Positions 52,410 through 61,741 of a stretch of DNA of 64,000 nucleotides are shown one piece after another. Source of the stretch: an endosymbiont of Lamellibrachia barhami (lineage in GTDB: Bacteria; Pseudomonadota; Gammaproteobacteria; Chromatiales; Chromatiaceae); the NCBI RefSeq assembly GCF_011947365.2, contig NZ_JAAVSH020000001.1, positions 2,943,423-3,007,422 of the forward strand. The letters are read 5' to 3'. The number at the start of each line of letters is the position of its first letter. Position 1 is the first letter of the stretch. Both the position numbers and the translations under genes were made by a program. The notes beneath the pieces are model-generated. The model worked only from the letters and a program-made list of their open reading frames with translations, had not been told where the DNA came from and did no database searches.

Positions 52410-54809
52410 TCAGTTCGTCGTTTGCGTCTGTGGAATGGCAGTGCTCGTAGCCGCATTTTCCTGCCACAGGAACCCGGGTTTGAACACCTTCACCAGGGCC
52501 GGTAACACCGTCATGCTGGAAAGAAAGCTGGTCGCTATCGCCACGGCGACCAGCACACCGAACTCGTGCAGCACCACTACTTTGCTGGTTGTCAGCACCC
52601 CGAAACCCAGCGCCAGTGCAGCGAAGTTAAACAACAGGGCGCGACCGGTGGACGGATAAAGTTTCAGGATCGCTTCATCCACGGAAAGCCGTGTATCGCG
52701 CAGCAGGCTTTGCAGGCGTTCGATGGTGTGGATGGAGAAATCCACACCCAGGCCAATCGAGATGGCTGCGAACATTGAAGTACCAATAGATAACCAGATG
52801 CCACTGAAGCCCATCACTGCATAGATCGTCAGGATCGTCGTCACGACCGGTAACAATGCAATCGTGCCGGCAACGGCTGAACGGAAACTGACTGTCGCCA
52901 TCAGCCAGACCAGTAACAGGGATATGGCGACACTCACCACATGGCTCTCGCCGAGGCGCTTGATCCAGTGGTAGTCGACATTTACGCGTCCACTGAGATA
53001 CGCCTTGATGCCCGGCGCATTAAACTCGTCGTCGATATACTGCTGCGCGGCTTCGATAACGACCTTCTCGACCGAGTAGCGACCGTCATCCAGACGGGCG
53101 CGCACGTTGGCCAACTGGTAGTCGTAATCAACCTCCTCCTGGAAGTCAGTCGGGTCGCCACTGGCGGAATACAGCAGAAAATACTGCGCAACCAGGTCGG
53201 GATCTTCAGGCAGTCGATATGCCTCCTTGCTATCCTCATGCAGCGCCTTGTTCATCTGCTTCAGGTAATCCACGATCGATGTAGTCCCGTTCACGTGTGG
53301 TTGTATTTCCAGCCAGCGCTGCAGGGCCTCGATACGTTGCAGGTGTTCAGGCTTGAACAGATCCTCGGGTTCCGGCGTCTCGATCATAATGTCCAGGTAA
53401 TGGGTCCCGTCGAACACCCGGTTTAGTGTACTGTCCGCGATATGCAGTGGCTCTTCATGGTGAAACACCCGGATCAGGGTTTCATCCAGCTGAATTTTCG
53501 AGGCGCCGATGCCACCGATTACGATGAGGGTGACTGCCACCAATAAAATTCTACGCGGCGCGCGCACCACGGCACGACCCAGTACGTCGAGCACGCGTCC
53601 GAACCCGTCGACGCGAGATGAATTTTCACCTGCCTGAATCGAGTAGGCGCGGCTCGGCTTGAGTCGCAACAGACTCAGTACCGCGGGCACGACCGTCAGG
53701 GAGTACACCCAGGCCACGCCCACACCGATCATGGCGAACAGACCGAAGTACTGCATCGGCGGCATCATGGAGGCGAAATACAGGCCCAGGAATCCGGCCA
53801 TGGTGGTTAATGATGTCAGCGTCACCGGACGCCACATGTGCAGCATGGTCCGTACCGTGACATCCCGTGGCGTATCATCAGGATGCAGGGCGACCTCTTC
53901 ATAGTACTGGCTGAGAATGTGAATCGAATCGGCCACCGCGATGCCAATCAACACGACGGGCAGTGCGTTGGTAATCACAAAGAAGCTGACACCCGCTGCT
54001 GCCATCAGACCCAGTGCACTGACGGCCGTTGCAGCGACCACCAGGTTAGGTATCAAAGTTCCTCTCAAAGTGCGAAAGGCGACAAAACATACCAGGGTAA
54101 TGACCAATCCGGCGATGGGATTGAGCCGAAAAGCATCGGCATCAATATAGGCGCCCATATAACCGGCGACGGCGCCCTCTCCCGCCACGTACAACTGTTC
54201 ACCTTCCTGTACCGGCGCCTGCTCTACAATCTGCAATAGTTCCTCGTAGACCTGCTGTGCATTTGTTTGATCGTCCAACTCGGCCACAATCAGGGTACCC
54301 GTGCCGTCTCTTGATACCAGACTGCCGACGTACAAGGGAAAGTCCATCACCGCCGTGCGTACCGCATTGGCGGCCGCTTGCGTTCGCGGCGGGGTCTCGA
54401 AAAAGGGCTCGACCAGCATCCCGTCTTCAGTGCCGATAATATCGTTTTCTGTCGCCAGGCTGGTGATGCGCTCGGGATCGATATTATCCACCGTCTCAAG
54501 ACGCCGGGTCAGCCATTCCACTACCTCCAACGAGTGCGGATTGAAGATACCGGCCTCCCCTTCGTTGACGAGAGCAATCACCATCGGGTCCTGCAGACCG
54601 AAGATGTCTTCAACCTTGTCACGAAATAACAGCGCAGGATGATCCGGCGGAATGAAGGCATCGGCCCGGGTATCCTTCTCAAGTGTTGGTATAAAACTGG
54701 CGAATCCGATGATGAGTATCAGGCCGATAGCAATTATGGTCTTTGGCCAGGCCGTCACACCCAGGAAAAAATACCTGGCCTGTGTTTGATTCAATTCACT
54801 GCTATTCAT
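52410..54809 (-). CDS. RND/MMPL-family exporter under MarR control
   Basis: The 799-residue protein has an N-terminal span (residues about 20-42), a large periplasmic loop (about 45-240), five spans (about 240-400), a second loop (about 430-650) and a final bundle. GIAVADSIHILSQYYEEV and ISIGLGVDFSIHTIERL lie at the conserved acidic proton-relay positions. AGGAGG lies 7-12 nt before ATG 54809. The operator GTGTATATACAC lies about 17 nt further upstream. It heads the operon with SDR, LolA-like and DUF1302 genes; all cargo steps are thus encoded together. Confidence 0.9.
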   Translation of the reverse strand: MNSSELNQTQARYFFLGVTAWPKTIIAIGLILIIGFASFIPTLEKDTRADAFIPPDHPALLFRDKVEDIFGLQDPMVIALVNEGEAGIFNPHSLEVVEWLTRRLETVDNIDPERITSLATENDIIGTEDGMLVEPFFETPPRTQAAANAVRTAVMDFPLYVGSLVSRDGTGTLIVAELDDQTNAQQVYEELLQIVEQAPVQEGEQLYVAGEGAVAGYMGAYIDADAFRLNPIAGLVITLVCFVAFRTLRGTLIPNLVVAATAVSALGLMAAAGVSFFVITNALPVVLIGIAVADSIHILSQYYEEVALHPDDTPRDVTVRTMLHMWRPVTLTSLTTMAGFLGLYFASMMPPMQYFGLFAMIGVGVAWVYSLTVVPAVLSLLRLKPSRAYSIQAGENSSRVDGFGRVLDVLGRAVVRAPRRILLVAVTLIVIGGIGASKIQLDETLIRVFHHEEPLHIADSTLNRVFDGTHYLDIMIETPEPEDLFKPEHLQRIEALQRWLEIQPHVNGTTSIVDYLKQMNKALHEDSKEAYRLPEDPDLVAQYFLLYSASGDPTDFQEEVDYDYQLANVRARLDDGRYSVEKVVIEAAQQYIDDEFNAPGIKAYLSGRVNVDYHWIKRLGESHVVSVAISLLLVWLMATVSFRSAVAGTIALLPVVTTILTIYAVMGFSGIWLSIGTSMFAAISIGLGVDFSIHTIERLQSLLRDTRLSVDEAILKLYPSTGRALLFNFAALALGFGVLTTSKVVVLHEFGVLVAVAIATSFLSSMTVLPALVKVFKPGFLWQENAATSTAIPQTQTTN

Positions 54810-54825
54810 GAGAACCTCCTATTGT

Positions 54826-54837
54826 GTGTATATACAC
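54826..54837. promoter_or_regulatory. MarR operator upstream of the exporter gene
   Basis: GTGTATATACAC, a perfect 12-bp palindrome within TGTGTATATACACCT, sits just before the exporter's ribosome binding site. The same word is present at 55330-55341 before marR. Confidence 0.7.
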
Positions 54838-54856
54838 CTATTACCCTGTAAAAATA

Positions 54857-55324
54857 TCAACTTGTTCCCGTTGCATCCACCACTGCCGTCAGATCACCCA
54901 GCATGCGATCAAGCCGGCTGGCACCCAGCGCACGTTTGACCCGGCGCTGCGCCTACTGCCACAACGGGAGTGCCTGTTCCAGTCGCTTAAGGCCCTTACC
55001 TGTCAGGCTCACTTCACGCGAACGCTGGTCTTCCTTGCCAGGCACCGCCGACAGTAAACCCTCTCTCTCCAGGGGTTTCAGATTGCGGGTCAGCGTGGTC
55101 CGGTCCATAACCAGCACCTCGGCCATTTTGGAAATCGCAATCGGCCCCAGAGCCCGGGTTGCCACCAGCAAGGTGAGCTGGGTTGGCAGCACTCCGCTGG
55201 GTTTCATGATCTCCTCATACAGCTGCGTCACAACCCGGGAAGCCTTGCGCAGATTGAACACTGCACAGGTCTGCTCGATTTCCCGGCATTGTTTGAGATC
55301 ACAGCTTGTGTTTTGTTTAGCCAT
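54857..55324 (-). pseudogene. MarR-family regulator with an in-frame amber codon
   Basis: From ATG 55324 the frame encodes a MarR repressor: AVFNLRKASRVVTQLYEEIM, then winged-helix LPTQLTLLVATRALGPIAIS, the recognition helix MAEVLVMDRTTLTRNLKPLE and wing SAVPGKEDQRSREVSLTGKG. It stops at TAG 54953-54955 after LPLWQ. In the same frame the sequence then continues with AQRRVKRALGASRLDRMLG to TGA at 54857, the usual C-terminal dimerisation helix. So one nonsense change truncates a 155-residue protein. A Glu or Gln codon is expected there. The truncated form lacks the dimerisation helix; read-through or sequencing error are possible. Confidence 0.8.
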
Positions 55325-55329
55325 AGTAT

Positions 55330-55341
55330 GTGTATATACAC
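55330..55341. promoter_or_regulatory. MarR operator upstream of marR
   Basis: GTGTATATACAC again, 5 bp upstream of the marR start, so bound protein would block transcription or translation of marR itself. Together with the copy at 54826 it suggests autoregulated repression. Confidence 0.7.
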
Positions 55342-55382
55342 CTTTCGATAATTTGTCAATATCTTCTTTCAGTGAATAGGGT

Positions 55383-55595
55383 ATCGTTGAACTGAAGCAA
55401 CGCAACCCGCGTTTTGGCTGCCGCCGAATTGCTCAGCAAATCGCCAAGTCATTCGGAATCGACATTGATAAAGATGTGGTGCGACGCATCCTCGCCACAC
55501 ATTACAGGCCAGGTCCTGGTGACGGTGGACCATCATGGCTTACATTTGTCGAACATGCCAAAGACAGCCTCTGGAGCATTGACGTGGTTCAATAG
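55383..55595 (+). pseudogene. IS3/rve-type transposase remnant
   Basis: A 70-codon stretch begins without a start codon and reads IVELKQRNPRFGCRRIAQQI, then KSFGIDIDKDVVRRILATHY and KDSLWSIDVVQ before a TAG. This is the HTH/DDE-proximal part of integrase-core (rve) transposases (RNPRFGCxRIAxQI motif). The rest of the gene is missing. Confidence 0.75.
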
Positions 55596-55642
55596 ATTGG
55601 CACAACCCAGTTAAGATAGATTTACTTAACTGAGGTAGAAGA

Positions 55643-56017
55643 AATGACACACCCGGACTATGTGTTCACATACCAGGGAAGCCCCGTAAGGAAGCCACAT
55701 ACAAACGCATGGAGGCGAGCATGGAAAGCCACTGGGCTGCCGATGGAAAATGGAATCCTGAAGGGTGCGCATAAACCTTCGGGCGACGTCTCAGGGGCGT
55801 AGGAGTACCGCTAGAGACACGTAAAGCCCTCCTGGGGCACGCCAATGAGGATATCACAACCCATTACTCAGCAGCGGAGCTGAGCGAGCTGCTGGATGCT
55901 GTCGAAAAGATCGTTGATCGCGGCATCGCTCAAACCCCGACCCTGACAGTGGTTAGACGGAAAAAGGAGCTTGTCGGAAAACTGTCGGAAAAAGAAAAAG
56001 GGTCAGCAGTTGTTTAA
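55643..56017 (+). pseudogene. Tyrosine recombinase (integrase), C-terminal remnant with frameshift
   Basis: The first frame reads HPDYVFTYQGSPVRKPHTNA and ends after about 50 codons. A second frame continues RRLRGVGVPLETRKALLGHA and NEDITTHYSAAELSELLDAV to TAA at 56017. LLGHA and THYSAAEL are motifs of phage-type tyrosine recombinases; Tyr in THYS is the nucleophile. The box-B His/Arg region (HDLRH) falls at the break and is lost. The C-terminus is only 30 bp from the tRNA-Arg end, the usual place for an integrase. Confidence 0.85.
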
Positions 56018-56030
56018 CTGCTAACCCTTT
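55997..56030. terminator. Hairpin after the integrase remnant
   Basis: AAAGGGT...AGCAGTT and AACTGCT...ACCCTTT are complementary over about 13 bp with one mismatch. A bidirectional terminator between the integrase remnant and tRNA-Arg is likely. Confidence 0.6.
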
Positions 56031-56047
56031 GATTTCCCCAAGGAATA

Positions 56048-56124
56048 TGGCGCGCCCGGAAGGATTCGAACCTCCGACACCCTAGTTCGTAGCCAGGTAC
56101 TCTATCCAGCTGAGCTACGGGCGC
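56048..56124 (-). tRNA. tRNA-Arg (anticodon ACG)
   Basis: On the minus strand, 77 nt including CCA. The acceptor stem GCGCCCG/CGGGCGC closes, the anticodon loop is CTACGAA with anticodon ACG, and the T-arm has TTCGAAT. It is the integration site of the neighbouring island; the 3' end is repeated at 49067 and 47855. Confidence 0.95.
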
Positions 56125-56206
56125 GTAGCTTTTTGGAGCGCGAATTCTGCTGAATTCGCGCTCTTTTGTCAACACAAAACCGACTTTTCAGTCAGCATTG
56201 GCTATA

Positions 56207-56299
56207 TGGCGGAGAGAGAGGGATTTGAACCCTCGATGGAGCTATAAACCCCATACTCCCTTAGCAGGGGAGCGCCTTCAGCCGCTCGGCCATCTCTCC
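56207..56299 (-). tRNA. tRNA-Ser (anticodon GCT)
   Basis: On the minus strand, 93 nt including CCA. Acceptor stem GGAGAGA/TCTCTCC, anticodon loop CTGCTAA with GCT, long variable arm (class II), and T-arm TTCAAAT. It lies 83 bp upstream of tRNA-Arg and is likely co-transcribed. Confidence 0.95.
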
Positions 56300-56424
56300 A
56301 AATTCCGTGCACTTAACCTATTGGCCCTACGGACCATATTGGGTAGCACGTTGTTTTGGGGTCAGTGCCATTTAGACATCCCGCAAAACCGAAACGAATT
56401 GTACCGATTTCTCTTCCTACAAAC

Positions 56425-56458
56425 AAAAAAAACTTCGGCAACTGCCGAAGTTTTTTTT
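56425..56458 (-). terminator. Terminator after csrA
   Basis: ACTTCGGCA/TGCCGAAGT with A-run before and T-run of eight after gives a strong bidirectional hairpin 36 bp beyond the csrA stop. Confidence 0.88.
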
Positions 56459-56493
56459 GTGCGATATTAAAACCGCACCGCGAACCAACTTTG

Positions 56494-56685
56494 CTATTCT
56501 TCTGTACCCTGCTGTTCAGCCTGCTCGCGTTTGATCCGTTCGTAAATCTCTTCACGATGCACAGTCACATCACGCGGAGCATTTACACCAATACGAACCT
56601 GGTTACCTTTTACACCCAACACGGTAACCGTTACTTCATCGCCAATCATAAGAGTTTCGCCGACACGGCGAGTCAAGATCAACAT
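56494..56685 (-). CDS. csrA: Carbon storage regulator CsrA
   Basis: The 63-residue protein is full length: [36 protein letters not shown] and [13 protein letters not shown], including RNA-binding Arg in the first strand and the second in the REEIY region. CsrA dimers bind GGA motifs in mRNA leaders. It lies between lysC and tRNA-Ser, as in many Gammaproteobacteria. CAGGGAGATT lies before ATG 56685. Confidence 0.97.
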   Translation of the reverse strand: MLILTRRVGETLMIGDEVTVTVLGVKGNQVRIGVNAPRDVTVHREEIYERIKREQAEQQGTEE

Positions 56686-56881
56686 AATCCAATCTCCCTG
56701 TTTCCTTCTTACCTGCTGTCAGAGCATAAGCCGAGAGTGTCCGAAACTACCGACAGCGTTCACCAACCAAGCCAGAGACTATGATGTAACTGGCACGCCT
56801 ATACTAACAATAGGTTGGACCAGAAAAAAGTCCAATAAATCCTTATAGTTGGAGATCAGTAAGATTTTAGGAATGTAGTGA

Positions 56882-58111
56882 TTATGCCACGTCCTCAGAT
56901 TCCAATCCGAATGCCTCATGCAACGTTCTTACCCCAAGTTCGAGGTATTTCTCATCTATTACAACTGAAATCTTGATTTCGGATGTAGAGATCATTCGTA
57001 TGTTGATACCCTCTTTAGCCAGTGCCTCAAACATCTCACTGGCAATACCCGCGTGAGACCGCATGCCCACACCAACCAATGAAATCTTGACCACAGAGTC
57101 ATCGTTCAACACGTCCTGCGCCTTCAAAGACTTCGCAACTTCCTGCAGGATCTCTTTGGCCTGGATGAAATCATTTCGGTGGACAGTGAATGTAAAATCA
57201 GTCGTCGCTTCATCCGCAGCAATATTCTGCACGATCATATCGACTTCGATGTTGGCATCTGCAATCGGACCCAGTATTTTGTGGGCCACACCGGGCTGAT
57301 CGGGCACACCCAGAACCGTCAGTTTTGCCTCGTCGCGATTAAACGCAATACCGGAGATCTTTGCCGCTTCCACGTTATCTTCCTCAAAGGTTATCAGGGT
57401 ACCTTCACCCTCTTCAAAGCTGGAAAGGACCCGCAAGGGTACATTGTATTTTCCAGCAAACTCAACCGCGCGGATCTGCAGTACCTTCGAGCCCAGACTG
57501 GCCATCTCCAGCATCTCTTCGAAAGTAATACGTCCCAATCGACGGGCCTTGGGTTCAATTCTTGGGTCAGTCGTATAGACGCCGTCAACATCGGTGTAGA
57601 TCTGGCACTCATCGGCCTTAAGTGCAGCAGCCATCGCAACTGCAGTGGTGTCGGATCCGCCACGACCCAGCGTCGTGATGTTGCCTTTATCGTCCACTCC
57701 CTGAAATCCGGCAATCACAACCACATGACCGGCATCAAGATCCGCTTTCACACGAGCGCTATCGATATCCTTGATCCGTGCCTTGTTGTGTGCGTTGTCC
57801 GTAAGAATTTGAACCTGGCCGCCGGTATAGGATCGGGCCTGGCAACCCACCTTATGCAGTGCCATGCAGAGCAGTGCAATGGTCACCTGCTCACCCGTCG
57901 AGACAAGCACATCCATCTCACGGGGTGAGGGAGATTCCTCGATCTCGTCGGCCAAACCAATCAGGCGATTGGTTTCTCCAGACATTGCAGAAACCACAAC
58001 TACAATCTGATCACCACTTTCAGCTTTGGCCTTGATCTTTCCGGCTACTACCTGGATTCTTTCGATTGTACCGACAGAGGTACCGCCATATTTCTGGACA
58101 ATCAGCGCCAT
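56882..58111 (-). CDS. lysC: Aspartate kinase
   Basis: This 409-residue protein starts VQKYGGTSVGTIERIQ (KYGGTSV ATP-binding loop), with FQGVDDKGNITTLGRGGSDTTAV and the Asp-kinase core. Two C-terminal ACT domains follow (about 265-330 and 345-405), including GVPDQPGVAHKIL and GVGMRSHAGIASEMF. It phosphorylates aspartate in the Lys/Thr/Met pathway; the ACT domains imply allosteric control by an amino acid. The 409-residue length is that of the monofunctional proteobacterial type. Confidence 0.97.
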   Translation of the reverse strand: MALIVQKYGGTSVGTIERIQVVAGKIKAKAESGDQIVVVVSAMSGETNRLIGLADEIEESPSPREMDVLVSTGEQVTIALLCMALHKVGCQARSYTGGQVQILTDNAHNKARIKDIDSARVKADLDAGHVVVIAGFQGVDDKGNITTLGRGGSDTTAVAMAAALKADECQIYTDVDGVYTTDPRIEPKARRLGRITFEEMLEMASLGSKVLQIRAVEFAGKYNVPLRVLSSFEEGEGTLITFEEDNVEAAKISGIAFNRDEAKLTVLGVPDQPGVAHKILGPIADANIEVDMIVQNIAADEATTDFTFTVHRNDFIQAKEILQEVAKSLKAQDVLNDDSVVKISLVGVGMRSHAGIASEMFEALAKEGINIRMISTSEIKISVVIDEKYLELGVRTLHEAFGLESEDVA

Positions 58112-58213
58112 ATCTAAACAGTATACTTGGTGGAGTTGGCGTTACGGGTGGTACCCGCAACGGGAAAGTGCGTAATTAAACACGAAAATCACGTGGGTGA
58201 AAACCCACAGAAA

Positions 58214-60850
58214 TCAAACGCCAGTCTTCTCACGCACCCATTTTTCGACTTGGGCCAATGCATCCGGCAGCGCTTCAGGATTATTACCACCGGCCTGCGC
58301 CATATCGGGACGCCCTCCGCCCTTGCCACCAACCTGCTCTGCCACCATCTTGATCAGATCACCAGCCTTCATCTTTCCGGTCAGATCCTTTGTGACGCCA
58401 GCGACCAGGGAGACCTTCTCCCCGCTCACAGTCGCCAGCACGATGACGGCCGAACTCAATTTGTTCTTCAGCTGATCCATGGTGTCGCGCAGAGACTTGG
58501 GATCGGCACCCTCAAGCTTGGCAGCAAGCACTTTCACCCCCCCGACTTCGATGGCGTCTGAGGCCAGATCACTACCGGCCGCACTCGCCAGCTTGGCCTT
58601 GAGCTGCTCCAGCTCTTTCTCCAGCTTGCGGTTGCGATCCAGAATATTTATGACCTTCTCTTCGATATCGTCGCGTCCTGATTTGACCAAGTCGGCCAGA
58701 CGCTGAACCCGTTCCTCATCCGCCTCAACCCATTCGAGAGCACGCTGACCGGTGACGCCCTCGATGCGTCGCACGCCGGCGGCAATGCCGCTTTCGGAGG
58801 TGATCTTGCACAAACCGATATCACCCACCGCGTTGGCATGGGTGCCGCCACACAGTTCCGTGGAGAAATCCCCCATGCTCAGCACCCGAACCTCGTCGGT
58901 GTATTTCTCGCCAAACAGCGCCTTGGCACCGCTCTCTCGCGCATCATCAAGGGACATGATCTGCGTCTCGACGGGGTGATTGCGGCGGATCTGTTCATTG
59001 ACCATCTGCTCGATCTCCTGCAGCTGCTCGCGGGAGATCGGCTCAAAATGGGAGAAGTCGAAACGCAGCCTCTCCGCATCAACCAGAGAACCCTTCTGCG
59101 CAACATGTTCACCCAGTACGGTATGCAGCGCCGAATGCAGCAAGTGTGTGGCAGAGTGGTTAAGCGCTGTCGCCTGGCGGGTAAAATCGTTGACCTGAGC
59201 CTTGACGGTATCACCAATGTGCAGCTCACCCTCCTCCAGCTTACCAATGTGGACAAACACACTACCCGCCTGCTTGCGGGTGTCATCCACCTCGAACAGG
59301 ACGCCGTTGGCCTCGAGCACTCCCTGATCGCCCACCTGTCCACCAGACTCAGCATAGAACGGGGTCTGATCGAGAATGACCATTCCGGATTCACCCTGCG
59401 CGAGGGACTCGACGGACGCTCCGTCCCGCACCAGTGCAACAACATTGCCCTCGTCTTCGAGTTGTCCATAGCCAGTGAAAAGGGTCTCCGCATCCAGGCT
59501 AAGACTGAACTCCTGGTTGACTCCGAACTGGCTGGCGGCCCGGGCGCGCTCCCGTTGGGCCTCCATCTCACGACTGAAACCATCCATGTCGAGGGTCAGA
59601 TCCCGCTCACGGGCAATATCGGCGGTAAGATCGGCAGGGAAGCCATAAGTGTCGTAAAGCTTGAAGACGGTCTCGCCGGGGATCACTGTGCTGTCGAGTC
59701 CGGCAATCACCTCCTCAAGGATCTTCATGCCCTGCTCAAGGGTTTCGGCGAAACGCTCCTCCTCTTGTTTCAGGACGCGTTTTACCTGACCTGCGGCCTG
59801 AACCAGTTCTGGATAGCTCTCTCCCATCTCGTTTACCAGCGGGTCGACCAGCTGGAAGAAAAAGGGATCGTTCTTACCCAGCATATAGCCATGGCGAATA
59901 GCGCGCCGGATGATGCGGCGCACCACAAAGCCACGTCCCTCGTTGGAGGGCATTACCCCATCCGCCACCAAAAAAGCGCAGGCGCGAATGTGGTCGGCAA
60001 TCACCCGCAAAGATTTCTCTTCAAGATCGTTGCAGCCGGTGACCTTCCCCGCTGCCTTGATCAGGCTGGTGAATAGGTCTATTTCATAGTTGCTGTGAAC
60101 ATGCTGCAGCACAGCAGCCAAACGCTCCAGTCCCATACCGGTATCCACGGAGGGCTTGGGGAGCGGGGTCATGTTGCCATCGGCATCCCGGTTGTACTGC
60201 ATGAATACCAGGTTCCAGATCTCAATATATCGGTCGCCGTCCTCTTCCTGGGTGCCGGGCGGGCCGCCCGAGATTCCCTCACCGTGGTCATAGAAGATTT
60301 CCGAACAGGGGCCGCAGGGACCGGTATCCCCCATCGACCAGAAGTTGTCGCTTTCGTAACGCTTGCCGGGCTTGTCACCGATACGGGTGAAACTGGCGGG
60401 ATTGATACCGACCTCATTGAGCCAGATGTCCGCCGCCTCTTCATCCTCATCGTAGATGGTGACCCAGAGCCTTTCTGCAGGCAGACCGAGGGTTACCGTA
60501 AGGAACTCCCAGGCATATTTGATGGCATCCCGCTTGAAGTAGTCTCCAAAGCTGAAGTTGCCCAGCATTTCGAAGAAGGTGTGGTGACGTGCGGTGTAAC
60601 CGACATTTTCCAGGTCATTGTGTTTGCCACCGGCACGAACACAGCGCTGGGAACTGGTAGCGCGGACATAATTGCGCTTTTCACGCCCAAGAAAGACATC
60701 CTTGAACTGCACCATACCCGCATTGGTAAAAAGCAGGGTCGGGTCGTTAATGGGTACCAATGGACTGCTGGCGACCACCTCGTGGCCGTGTTCAGCAAAA
60801 TAGTCCAGGAAGGCCTTACGGATATCAGCGCTACTTTTCATTTCGGACAA
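58214..60850 (-). CDS. alaS: Alanyl-tRNA synthetase
   Basis: This 878-residue enzyme is full length. Class II catalytic motifs lie near the N-terminus ([49 protein letters not shown]). The editing domain has [16 protein letters not shown] and [15 protein letters not shown] (the metal-binding HxxxH and CxxxH). The C-terminal DHHA1 domain ends with [14 protein letters not shown]. It charges tRNA-Ala and hydrolyses mischarged Ser or Gly. Its start is at ATG 60850. Confidence 0.98.
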   Translation of the reverse strand: MSEMKSSADIRKAFLDYFAEHGHEVVASSPLVPINDPTLLFTNAGMVQFKDVFLGREKRNYVRATSSQRCVRAGGKHNDLENVGYTARHHTFFEMLGNFSFGDYFKRDAIKYAWEFLTVTLGLPAERLWVTIYDEDEEAADIWLNEVGINPASFTRIGDKPGKRYESDNFWSMGDTGPCGPCSEIFYDHGEGISGGPPGTQEEDGDRYIEIWNLVFMQYNRDADGNMTPLPKPSVDTGMGLERLAAVLQHVHSNYEIDLFTSLIKAAGKVTGCNDLEEKSLRVIADHIRACAFLVADGVMPSNEGRGFVVRRIIRRAIRHGYMLGKNDPFFFQLVDPLVNEMGESYPELVQAAGQVKRVLKQEEERFAETLEQGMKILEEVIAGLDSTVIPGETVFKLYDTYGFPADLTADIARERDLTLDMDGFSREMEAQRERARAASQFGVNQEFSLSLDAETLFTGYGQLEDEGNVVALVRDGASVESLAQGESGMVILDQTPFYAESGGQVGDQGVLEANGVLFEVDDTRKQAGSVFVHIGKLEEGELHIGDTVKAQVNDFTRQATALNHSATHLLHSALHTVLGEHVAQKGSLVDAERLRFDFSHFEPISREQLQEIEQMVNEQIRRNHPVETQIMSLDDARESGAKALFGEKYTDEVRVLSMGDFSTELCGGTHANAVGDIGLCKITSESGIAAGVRRIEGVTGQRALEWVEADEERVQRLADLVKSGRDDIEEKVINILDRNRKLEKELEQLKAKLASAAGSDLASDAIEVGGVKVLAAKLEGADPKSLRDTMDQLKNKLSSAVIVLATVSGEKVSLVAGVTKDLTGKMKAGDLIKMVAEQVGGKGGGRPDMAQAGGNNPEALPDALAQVEKWVREKTGV

Positions 60851-61285
60851 GCAAAATCACCAGAAAAAAACAGCCGTTCAAGATACCAGAAAACAGACCA
60901 AAACACCCGCTTCCATGAATTTTTTCTGCCCCGCAAAAACATCGCAAAGCTGACACTCTTCCGACGGCAACTCACAAGGAAACAACCACTGAAGATATTA
61001 ATGCACAACCAGCCAATTTAGCCCCGATCCATGTAGATTAGATCACCTAACCCAGGATAAACCACGCACACCATGGCGATTGCGCGCGCGGCGCACCCTA
61101 TGAAAGCGCGATACCCTCAGATGATCCCGATGAAACTCATGCCTCAGAAATAGCACGGAATGTATTTATTATATTAATAAATATCATTAAGTTACAATGA
61201 TAAGTTAATATATTGATTTAGTATAGGAATTGTTCAAACCCAGGAATTCCAGCTAACTGAGGCACCCAAAAAGTCCAAGCCAAGG
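60851..61285. other. Spacer between alaS and recX
   Basis: A 435-bp spacer on the right of alaS. It holds a GC-alternating stretch (GCGCGCGCGGCGC) near 61085 and an AT-rich block (61155-61225, ATTATATTAATAAATATC) that likely includes the alaS promoter. No frame or repeat that I can support. Confidence 0.5.
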
Positions 61286-61741
61286 TCAATCAAAATCAAA
61301 CAGGAACTGTCGGATCAGCTCACCTGGAAAACCCCGGTATTCCAGAAAGCGCGCACGCCGAGACAGCTCCTTGCGGTCCTGAGCCGGCTCAGAACCATAT
61401 TTGCGGTCGTGTACTCCTTTTAGCAGTTCCTGCCACTCACCGGAATAAACCTCCAAAAAGCCGGCAATCATGGCACCATCAATGCCCCGTTCCCTCAGTT
61501 CACGGCGAATGCGCACTGGCCCACTGCCACGGCCGACGCGCCACTCGATGTAGGACTCAGTAAATCGTGCATCACTCAGCAGTCCGGTCCGCTCTATGCC
61601 GTCGAGCACGACTTCGATAACGTCACCATCAAAGCCACGCCCACGCAGTTTATTGCACAATTGTCGGCGGGAGTGCTCTCGCGCAGCCAGCAGGCGGAGC
61701 GCTACCGCCTCAACTTCACCACTGTCCGAAAGGTCGTTCAG
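61286..61741 (-). CDS. recX: RecX regulatory protein, non-ATG start
   Basis: The frame encodes [33 protein letters not shown] and [20 protein letters not shown], the three-repeat helix pattern of RecX, which caps RecA filaments. The conserved N-terminal part [16 protein letters not shown] lies upstream of the only TTG (61660), and no ATG, GTG or TTG exists above it in frame. The only candidate that gives the normal length (about 151 residues) is CTG at 61741, which overlaps the recA stop as CTGA. I therefore take CTG as start. Real start needs proof. Confidence 0.85.
   Translation of the reverse strand: MNDLSDSGEVEAVALRLLAAREHSRRQLCNKLRGRGFDGDVIEVVLDGIERTGLLSDARFTESYIEWRVGRGSGPVRIRRELRERGIDGAMIAGFLEVYSGEWQELLKGVHDRKYGSEPAQDRKELSRRARFLEYRGFPGELIRQFLFDFD

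Noticed and set aside
58838-60076. 412-residue plus-strand frame within alaS
   Set aside because: Antisense shadow of alaS, caused by codon bias.
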